Position numbers and translations under genes: made by a program
Source: JBBDIO01 sp040880365
GTDB taxonomy: Bacteria > Chloroflexota > Anaerolineae > Caldilineales > Caldilineaceae
DNA: 37,661 nt
NCBI GenBank assembly: GCA_040880365.1
Contig: JBBDIO010000100.1
Span: 1 to 37,661 of the forward strand
Direction of reading: 5' to 3'
Shown here: piece by piece, positions 32,302 through 37,661 of the stretch
Layout of the letters: each line of letters starts with the position of its first letter
Position numbering within the stretch: position 1 is the stretch's first letter
The notes under the pieces: generated by a model
The model's input: the letters and a program-made list of their open reading frames with translations, nothing else
Told to the model about the DNA's origin: nothing
Database searches by the model: none

Positions 32302-34155
32302 CTAGTCATGGCCTGGTGCAGGCTGGGCCGCCATGCGGATATAGGTAGAATCGCGCAGCCCATAGTCATAGGGTTCGCCGACCACTATAATCGGCGTGGC
32401 AAAGCTGTGTTCGGGAATGGGCGACGGAATCTGCCATTCGGGCGAACGTGAACGCCAGGGATTGTTGCCCGCTTCTTCGCCAACTTCGGCACTGGTAAAC
32501 ATGTTGTAGACCATGAGCAGGATAGAGAAGGCAATGGCAAAGCCCGAGATCGTGACCAGGACATGCCCAAATTCCACACCCAGGGCCGGGTCATAGTCGG
32601 CGATACGCCGCCGCATCCCCATGACACCCACCGACATTTGCCCGATACTCATGAGCCAGAATGCGGGCGTCATAATCCAGAAATGGAGCTTGCCCAGCGT
32701 TTCGTTATACATGCGTCCCGTAATTTTTGGATACCAGTAGTAGATGGCCGCGAAGAACGGGAATGTGAAACCGCCAAAGATGGTGGCATGGAAGTGACCG
32801 ACCACAAAGTAGCTGTCGTGCAGGTGCAAGTCGCTGGCAGTGGTCGCCAGAATGGGACCGCTCAGGCCGCCGATCAGAAAGACCGAGATGGAACCCAACA
32901 CAAAGAGCATGGGGGTGGGGAAGATGAGCTTGCCGCCCCACATGGTACCAATCCAGCTAAAGAACTTCACGCCGGTAGGTACCGCTACCAGCAGCGTGGC
33001 AATCATAAAGGGCGCACGCAGATATTCGGCGTAGCCCGAAGTGAACATGTGGTGACCCCAGACCAGGAAACCGACCAGTGCAATCGCGATGCTGGAAAGG
33101 GCAATCCAGCGATAGCCGAAGAGTGGCTTGCGGGAGAAGACCGGCAGCAGCTCGCTGATGATCCCCAGACCGGGCAGCACAAAGACATAGACGGCAGGGT
33201 GCGAATAGAACCAGAACAGATGCTGGAACAATATGGGGGCGCCGCCCTTGGCAGGGTCAAAGAAGCCCATGCCCAGCGTACGTTCCAGCGAGTTCATGAG
33301 AAAGGCCAGGGCAATGAACTGGGTCGCCGTCAGCTGGATGAGGCTGGTTGCCAAAACTGCCCAACAGAAGATAGGCATGCGGAACAGGCTCATGCCGGTC
33401 GGGCGCATGAGCAAAATTGTAGCAATAATGTTCAACGAACCCAGAATGGACGAGAAACCCAGGAAGAAGACGGCATAGAACACAAACTGATAGCCGGTGG
33501 GGCCGACAATGCTCAACGGCGGATAGACCGTCCAGCCGCCATCCCAGCCCCAGAACATGCTCGCCAGCAAAAGGGTGATGGCGGGAATGTTGATCCAGAA
33601 GGCGAAGGCATTGAGGCGCGGGAAGGCCATATCTTCGGCGCCAATCATCAGCGGAACCAGATAGTTTGCCATGGCGCCAATGCCGATCAGAATCGCCATC
33701 AACGCGGCCCAGCCGTGCATACTGAGCAGGGTGTTATAGGTATCGGGAGTCAGGAATTGAAAGCCGGTGCGCGCGAGTTCGGAGCGGAAGATCACGGCAA
33801 ACCCGCCGCCAATCATGAGCATGATAAGCGACGTGACGCCATATTGGATGCCAATCACTTTGTGATTGTAGTCCACGCCGAAATATCGCGTCCAGGCGGG
33901 ACGGTCGGCGGGCGGACCATGCACCAGCGGAGTTTCGATCCCGCGCATCCATTTGAACCAGTCGGTCATCGAGCCGACGCCGGCCAGAAAGCCCAGAGCG
34001 CTGAAAATGGCGGCCACGACCCAGGCCGGTTCTTCGGCCCAAACGGGGTCCATTCCCGAAACAAGGCGAATCAGCGTGACAAGGGCCAGGCCGGCAAAGA
34101 GACCGACGATTTGACCAATGAACCCACGCGTGATCCCCAAAGACATGAGTGTCAT
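32302..34155 (-). CDS. coxA: Cytochrome c oxidase subunit I
   Basis: A 617-residue catalytic subunit. Haem a ligands are His147 (SMHGWAALM) and His455; His453 (VGHFHATIFGG) binds haem a3; CuB ligands are His318 (YSHPAVY, with cross-linked Tyr322), His367 and His368 (WGHHMF). The helix-VI pair Tyr-Ser in place of the Glu of mitochondrial-type enzymes marks a type A2 oxidase. About 95 residues precede the usual start (HKVIGIQYG), with two probable extra helices (about 13-32 and 45-63). AAGGAG is 8 bases before the ATG. It reduces O2 and pumps protons. Confidence 0.97.
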   Translation of the reverse strand: MTLMSLGITRGFIGQIVGLFAGLALVTLIRLVSGMDPVWAEEPAWVVAAIFSALGFLAGVGSMTDWFKWMRGIETPLVHGPPADRPAWTRYFGVDYNHKVIGIQYGVTSLIMLMIGGGFAVIFRSELARTGFQFLTPDTYNTLLSMHGWAALMAILIGIGAMANYLVPLMIGAEDMAFPRLNAFAFWINIPAITLLLASMFWGWDGGWTVYPPLSIVGPTGYQFVFYAVFFLGFSSILGSLNIIATILLMRPTGMSLFRMPIFCWAVLATSLIQLTATQFIALAFLMNSLERTLGMGFFDPAKGGAPILFQHLFWFYSHPAVYVFVLPGLGIISELLPVFSRKPLFGYRWIALSSIAIALVGFLVWGHHMFTSGYAEYLRAPFMIATLLVAVPTGVKFFSWIGTMWGGKLIFPTPMLFVLGSISVFLIGGLSGPILATTASDLHLHDSYFVVGHFHATIFGGFTFPFFAAIYYWYPKITGRMYNETLGKLHFWIMTPAFWLMSIGQMSVGVMGMRRRIADYDPALGVEFGHVLVTISGFAIAFSILLMVYNMFTSAEVGEEAGNNPWRSRSPEWQIPSPIPEHSFATPIIVVGEPYDYGLRDSTYIRMAAQPAPGHD

Positions 34156-34170
34156 GGATTGTTCTCCTTA

Positions 34171-34194
34171 GGCAGCAATTTTGGCAGCAATCGC
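34171..34194. repeat. 12-bp tandem duplication upstream of coxA
   Basis: GGCAGCAATTTT (34171-34182) then GGCAGCAATCGC (34183-34194), sharing the first nine bases. It adjoins the coxA ribosome site. Confidence 0.75.
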
Positions 34195-34252
34195 ACAAGC
34201 GAAACGCGCGATAGTTTGAAAGTCTGTGTCAATGTGGCGGGGCATGGATCGT

Positions 34253-35005
34253 CTATTCTTCTTCAACCTGGGCTACAGCCGGCGCAATTCCTGCCGTGCG
34301 CTCGGCAACCCACGCTTCGTATTCGTCCGCCTCGAGAATGCGTACCGGCGCCAACATGCTCCAATGGCTGAGACCGCATAGTTCGGAACAGCGCAATTTA
34401 TATTCACCGGCCATAATGGGGGTAAACCGCACCACTGTGGTGATGCCGGGCACGATATCCTGCTTCACACGCATTTCGGGAATCCAGAACGAATGCAGAA
34501 CGTCGGTGGAAGTCATTTCCATGCGGGCGCGTTCGTTGATGGGCAGCACCAGTTCCTGGGCAATGAAACCTTCGGGATATTCAAAGGCCCACGACCATTG
34601 GAACGCCCGCAACTGTACCACGCGTTCGTTTTCTTCGGCGCGTGTCACATTGCTGAGCGTATCGATCCCGATGAAAGTAAAGACGACTACGAAAATGAGT
34701 GGCACCACTGTCCAGACAATTTCCAGGGCCGTGTTCCCCTCGAAATGAGCGCCATCGCTATCGTCGTCGGGGCGGCGGCGAAAAAGAACGACCGAATAGA
34801 GCATGAAAACCACGATCAACGAGAACAGGAAGGCGATGATCGTCAAATGCCAGCCGATGAGCTGGTCAATGGTTAAGGATTCGATGCTGGCCTGGACGGG
34901 CAGGGGCAACGCCTGCTTGAGCAGAATATCCATGAGCACGGTGGCGATTACAACCAACACTCCAACAATAATGAAATGGCGTCGGTCGGTGGGCGACTTG
35001 GGCAT
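34253..35005 (-). CDS. coxB: Cytochrome c oxidase subunit II
   Basis: A 250-residue subunit with an N-terminal hydrophobic segment (about 11-29), two helices (about 52-75 and 94-114, NTALEIVWTVVPLIFVVV) and a cupredoxin domain. CuA ligands are His171 (DVLHSFWIPE), Cys206, Glu208, Cys210, His214 and Met217 (CSELCGLSHWSM). The protein stops about 20 residues after the CuA domain, so it lacks the fused cytochrome c of true caa3 subunit II. A separate donor is needed. AGGAG lies 11 bases before the ATG. Confidence 0.97.
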   Translation of the reverse strand: MPKSPTDRRHFIIVGVLVVIATVLMDILLKQALPLPVQASIESLTIDQLIGWHLTIIAFLFSLIVVFMLYSVVLFRRRPDDDSDGAHFEGNTALEIVWTVVPLIFVVVFTFIGIDTLSNVTRAEENERVVQLRAFQWSWAFEYPEGFIAQELVLPINERARMEMTSTDVLHSFWIPEMRVKQDIVPGITTVVRFTPIMAGEYKLRCSELCGLSHWSMLAPVRILEADEYEAWVAERTAGIAPAVAQVEEE

Positions 35006-35404
35006 AAAGTCTGTGGCTCCTGTGTAATAACCTGTTTCTCTATCGCTAAAAGTGACAGATCATGATGGACTGATCTGTTCGGAATCGGGAAACTGGAATG
35101 AAAAATGATTTCCGCAGTTTTCCGCAATGTATGCTGCGAAAAGTGTGCGATGCAACGATCAATTGCAATTCTACAAAGTCAGAGCTGAAATAATTCTGAC
35201 ATGGGCGACCGTATAGCGCGCCCGGAAGCGTCACCTGAAATTATACATGGAACTCGAAATCCACGCATATAGGGAGACATGTGGGCGCAACAATGACTGG
35301 TGTCCAGATAATTTTTGCGGCCTCTTATACCATACTGTGCGATGTCGCGTGCACAAGCGCTCTCGATGCGCCTGTTCTGCGGATGTAGCACCTGTTCGTC
35401 GCGG
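35006..35404. other. 399-base region upstream of coxB without a convincing gene
   Basis: Open frames here lack ribosome sites and motifs. It holds an 8-bp dyad (ACAGATCA 35055-35062 with TGATCTGT 35071-35078) and, on the minus strand, a TATAAT at 35240-35245 with a poor -35, so a weak coxB promoter is possible. The oxidase operon may also be read from above the COX2-like gene. Confidence 0.45.
35240..35245 (-). promoter_or_regulatory. Candidate -10 box for coxB
   Basis: The minus strand reads TATAAT here, an exact -10. The hexamer 17 bases upstream (ATGCGT) matches TTGACA poorly. The leader to the coxB start would be about 228 bases. Confidence 0.25.
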
Positions 35405-35758
35405 CTATCGGGCCGTCCAAATTGCGACACCGGCCAGGATCAAGCCCACTGTCATCAGAATGGGCAGTGCGGTCCACACGATTTCGCCAAAAAGGTTGAT
35501 GTGCAGACCGGGAATGGGTTCGGGGCTGTCGGGAGCATTTTGCCGATTGCGCAAGCTTCGGAAGGTCGAGCCGACGATCCAGACCTGGATTGCGACAAAC
35601 AGGGCCGCAGCCAGCGCGCCCAGCCACGCCAATCCACGCAGCCAGGCGCTGGGAAAGGCTACTTCAGGCAGGAACTGACGTAATTCCGGGACATAACTGA
35701 AGAGTAGCCAGGCTACGACACATGCAAGTAGGGAGTACGCAAAGAGCTTTTTGGACAC
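35405..35758 (-). CDS. Small membrane protein resembling the membrane part of COX subunit II, no CuA domain
   Basis: 117 residues with three predicted helices (about 5-22, 39-63 and 90-114). The last begins NLFGEIVWTALPILMTVGLI, which lines up with NTALEIVWTVVPLIFVVV of the neighbouring coxB, including E-I-V-W-T and the Pro. The cupredoxin domain and all copper ligands are missing. Start: GTG at 35758, with no clear ribosome site. It heads the oxidase cluster in the same direction, 399 bases before coxB. It may be a partial coxB duplicate, a remnant or an accessory subunit. Confidence 0.7.
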   Translation of the reverse strand: MSKKLFAYSLLACVVAWLLFSYVPELRQFLPEVAFPSAWLRGLAWLGALAAALFVAIQVWIVGSTFRSLRNRQNAPDSPEPIPGLHINLFGEIVWTALPILMTVGLILAGVAIWTAR

Positions 35759-36026
35759 GCGGTATTTTTCGGTTCTACGCTCGATAACAATCGTCGAGTA
35801 GCAAACTCAGCCGACACAGTACGGGATGTGGCAGTATACGCGATCTGGCATTTATGGGTGTGCAGCACCCGCGCGCACAATAGACATGCGTTACCAGCTA
35901 CGGGGTGATTGTACCAAGATTCACAAGGCATGTCAAAGGTTCCGTTGGCTTAACGAAATGGCAGCCGCTGGCGGGAGCGGGGAAGGGATAATAGGACGGG
36001 TTCTAAATAAGGAGTGGCGGGCATGG

Positions 36027-36047
36027 ATTGTGCGACTATGGCACAAT
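36027..36047. promoter_or_regulatory. 21-bp dyad upstream of the Fur-family promoter
   Basis: ATTGTGC (36027-36033) and GCACAAT (36041-36047) are exact inverted copies around a 7-base centre. It lies about 40 bases upstream of the -35 box. It may be an operator of a further regulator; none is recognised. Confidence 0.4.
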
Positions 36048-36066
36048 TCCTTACAATATTATTTAA

Positions 36067-36081
36067 TTGGAATCATTCTAA
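36067..36081. promoter_or_regulatory. Fur/PerR-type box 1
   Basis: TTGGAATCATTCTAA, a 7-1-7 inverted repeat with one mismatch to box 2. It lies 5 bases upstream of the -35 hexamer of the next gene's promoter. Confidence 0.65.
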
Positions 36082-36086
36082 ATAAG

Positions 36087-36115
36087 TTGACTAACTGAGA
36101 ATATATTCGTATAAT
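36087..36115 (+). promoter_or_regulatory. Near-consensus sigma-70-type promoter of the Fur-family gene
   Basis: TTGACT (36087-36092), a 17-base spacer and TATAAT (36110-36115). Eleven of twelve bases match the consensus and the spacer is optimal. Transcription would start near 36122, about 31 bases before the ATG. Confidence 0.85.
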
Positions 36116-36125
36116 AGAAGCTAGT

Positions 36126-36140
36126 TTAGAATTATTCTAA
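36126..36140. promoter_or_regulatory. Fur/PerR-type box 2
   Basis: TTAGAATTATTCTAA is a perfect 7-1-7 inverted repeat just after the expected transcription start and before the ribosome site AGGTGGAG. It differs from the Bacillus PerR consensus TTATAATnATTATAA only at the two symmetric positions 4 and 12. Occupancy would block the start region, so autorepression is likely. Confidence 0.75.
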
Positions 36141-36152
36141 AGAGGTGGAGAA

Positions 36153-36683
36153 ATGGCTCAACCAGACGTCTTGTTAAATGCCTTGCGCCAGGCCGGCTAT
36201 CGAGTGACGGACCAACGGCGACGGGTTTGCGAATATTTAGCCCGCACTCAGGGACATCCGACTCCCTATCAGGTTTATGCCGGGATTGTGGAAAAACACC
36301 CGGATATCAGTCGGGCGACGATTTACAACACGCTGAACGTATTGCGGGAACTGGGCGCGATTGTGGAAATCGGCATGGGATCGGATCACACGCACTATGA
36401 CACCAATCCCGCGCCGCACATTAACCTGGTTTGCCTGCGCTGCCATACGATTACCGATTTCCCCGCCTCGTTTCCTATGGAATCGCTGGGTCCCATGTTA
36501 ACCCAGGTGGGGGGCTTTCAGCCGGTGACGGCGCGGGTGGATATTCTGGGATTTTGTCGCGACTGCCAGGCCCGCAAGCGCGCCGAAATTCAGGACGCAT
36601 GGCGGCGTCAGCATCCCCATGAAATCGCCAATGATGAATCTGCTAATGATGAACACGCCGGTAATCTGCCTAACGGCGAGTAA
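36153..36683 (+). CDS. Fur-family metalloregulator, PerR-like
   Basis: A 176-residue winged-helix repressor. The DNA-recognition helix is DISRATIYNTLNVLRELGAI (about 51-70). Two CxxC pairs (CLRC at about 94-97 and CRDC at about 133-136) form the structural zinc site. The regulatory metal region reads HYDTNPAPHINLVC: the first His of the PerR pair is kept and the second is Asn. The C-terminal tail is polar and contains the tandem ANDES-ANDEH. GGTGGAG precedes the ATG. Two Fur-type boxes flank its promoter, and a metal ATPase gene follows, so it may sense iron, peroxide or zinc. Confidence 0.92.
   Translation: MAQPDVLLNALRQAGYRVTDQRRRVCEYLARTQGHPTPYQVYAGIVEKHPDISRATIYNTLNVLRELGAIVEIGMGSDHTHYDTNPAPHINLVCLRCHTITDFPASFPMESLGPMLTQVGGFQPVTARVDILGFCRDCQARKRAEIQDAWRRQHPHEIANDESANDEHAGNLPNGE
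36627..36656 (+). repeat. 15-bp tandem duplication in the Fur-family tail
   Basis: GCCAATGATGAATCT (36627-36641) and GCTAATGATGAACAC (36642-36656) are diverged in-frame copies giving ANDES and ANDEH near the C-terminus. Confidence 0.8.
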
Positions 36684-36824
36684 CCGGGTTGGCATCCGCG
36701 CGTTTTGGTGGCGAACCGGGAGAAAACACCTTGAAAAATCATGCAATGAACAGGTACATGCCAAATTCCTTAAAAGTAAATTTCTTAACAGGAAATTTTT
36801 GCGGGTAAGCAGGAGAGAACCGTT

Positions 36825-37661
36825 ATGAGTGTACCGTTGGCTAAATCAAGTGCGAATGCTGTGCCGGGGGCGGGCAATTCGTCACCGGCCTGGATGGCGA
36901 TCTTTGAGGACTGGCGTTCGAATGTTCCCTTTCTATTGGCCTTTGTGACACTGGTTGGGCTGTTGATTGGCTGGCTTGCCGGTGACAGTTTGCCCGGTTG
37001 GCTGGTGACGATTGTGGCGGTGGCTGCCTATGTTGCCGGGGGGTATAACGGCACGCTGGGCGCGTGGGAAAAATTGCGCGAGGGCGAGCTGGATATCGAT
37101 TTTCTCATGATTGCCGCCGCGCTGGGCGCGGCTGCCATTGGAGAATGGGAGGAGGGTGCGCTCTTGCTCTTCCTCTTTACCCTGAGTGGGGCGCTGGAAG
37201 GCTTTGCCATGGACCGCACGCGCCACGCCATCGAAGCCCTAGGCCAGTTGCGCCCCGATGTGGCCTCTGTGCGGCGTCCGGGCGGCGATGTCATTTTGCC
37301 CATTGACGAGGTGCAGGTAGGCGACGTGGTGATTGTGCGTCCGGGCGAACGGTTGCCCGTCGATGGCACGGTGACCGGCGGTTCCAGCAACATTGATCAA
37401 AGTGCTATTACCGGCGAGAGTGTGCCGGTGGGCAAGGGGGTGGGCGACCATGTCTTTGCCGGGACGATCAATGGCGGCGGCGCGCTGGAAGTGGAGATGA
37501 TGCGTTCGGCCGAGGAGAGCACGCTCAATAAGATTATTCGCCTGGTCGCCGAAGCGCGTGAAGACGCCGCGCCCACGCAGCGCTTTATCGACCGCTTCGG
37601 CCAGCCCTATACCTATGCCGTGATTGGGGCAACGCTGGCGGCGATTGCCATCCCCCAGCTA
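36825..37661 (+). CDS. Heavy-metal P1B-type ATPase, 3' truncated by the window
   Basis: 279 codons are visible and open to the window end. The ATG at 36825 follows AGGAGAG. There is no N-terminal CxxC metal-binding domain; after about 30 polar residues come helices (about 35-52, 58-73, 92-105 and 109-123, with ELDIDFLMIAAALGAAAIGE). The actuator domain has VRPGERLPVDG and the TGES dephosphorylation motif at 196-199. The phosphorylation site and metal-selecting CPx or SPC motif lie beyond the window. The lack of a metal domain and the regulator next door fit P1B-4 exporters such as PfeT; ZntA-like is the alternative. It lies 141 bases after the Fur-family gene. Confidence 0.93.
   Translation, partial: MSVPLAKSSANAVPGAGNSSPAWMAIFEDWRSNVPFLLAFVTLVGLLIGWLAGDSLPGWLVTIVAVAAYVAGGYNGTLGAWEKLREGELDIDFLMIAAALGAAAIGEWEEGALLLFLFTLSGALEGFAMDRTRHAIEALGQLRPDVASVRRPGGDVILPIDEVQVGDVVIVRPGERLPVDGTVTGGSSNIDQSAITGESVPVGKGVGDHVFAGTINGGGALEVEMMRSAEESTLNKIIRLVAEAREDAAPTQRFIDRFGQPYTYAVIGATLAAIAIPQL

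Larger units (their letters stand above)
35759..36152. other. 394-base divergent intergenic region
   Basis: It separates the leftward oxidase cluster from the rightward Fur-family gene. The right half is A/T-rich and regulatory: Fur-type boxes, a promoter and a dyad are listed separately. TTCTAAATAAG occurs at 36001 and 36076. The open frame at 35826-36098 has no ribosome site or motif and is not taken as a gene. Confidence 0.6.

Noticed and set aside
32563..34371. Plus-strand open frame of 602 codons
   Set aside because: It is antisense to coxA, whose metal ligands are all intact. The composition is polar and motif-free.
35826..36098. Open frame of 90 codons between the oxidase and Fur-family genes
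   Set aside because: No ribosome site or family features, and it runs into the Fur-type box and dyad region.

Overview
The window looks like chromosome of an aerobic or facultatively aerobic heterotroph, most likely a Chloroflexota bacterium (Anaerolineae/Caldilineae-like). This is an inference. It rests on the GC-rich coding, the type of aa3/caa3-like oxidase cluster with CtaG, the Tat-type lipoprotein binding protein with permeases but no local ATPase, and the many Gfo/Idh/MocA enzymes. No rRNA, tRNA, insertion sequence, phage gene or CRISPR array was seen.

Layout. (1) 2-5591, plus strand: the 3' part of a peptide/nickel-type ABC binding protein, its two permeases, a zinc-less MDR oxidoreductase and a Gfo/Idh/MocA oxidoreductase. 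(2) 5630-7161, minus strand: a small lipoprotein and a GhrB-like 2-hydroxyacid dehydrogenase. (3) 7162-8000: 839 bases without a convincing gene, holding a promoter-like element, a 19-bp dyad and a spaced direct repeat. (4) 8001-11358: a sugar ABC binding protein and two permeases, closed by an intrinsic terminator. (5) 11593-20298: aminotransferase, hydroxyacid dehydrogenase, amidase, E1-alpha, E1-beta and E2 of a 2-oxoacid/acetoin dehydrogenase complex, and an anion transporter. (6) 20418-27589: a seven-gene catabolic run (TIM-barrel isomerase, DapA/NanA-type lyase, SDR, three Gfo/Idh/MocA enzymes, second TIM-barrel isomerase), ending at a 58-bp palindromic terminator that faces both ways. 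(7) 35758 down to 27694, minus strand: a respiratory oxidase cluster in the order COX2-like membrane protein, coxB, coxA, subunit IV, coxC, ctaG, FixH/YtkA-like protein, SURF1, ctaB. (8) 36153-37661, plus strand: a Fur/PerR-family regulator behind a near-consensus promoter flanked by two Fur-type boxes, then the 5' part of a P1B metal ATPase that runs off the window.

How it fits together. Regions 1-6 read as uptake and breakdown of organic substrates: two ABC importers, several NAD(P)-dependent alcohol/ketone oxidoreductases, isomerases and an aldolase, feeding oxo acids to a thiamine-dependent dehydrogenase complex. The combination of Gfo/Idh/MocA enzymes with xylose-isomerase-like TIM barrels points to inositol-like, acid-sugar or keto-glycoside chemistry, but the substrate cannot be read from sequence. 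Region 7 encodes oxidase subunits plus haem-O synthesis and copper/haem insertion factors. Region 8 is a metal- or peroxide-responsive unit.

Three signals stand out beyond the genes. Strong hairpins without U-tracts sit between the binding-protein and permease genes of both ABC operons and between coxA and subunit IV. Short tandem duplications of 12-15 bp recur at gene ends and between genes. A separate small protein resembles the membrane part of COX subunit II without its copper domain.
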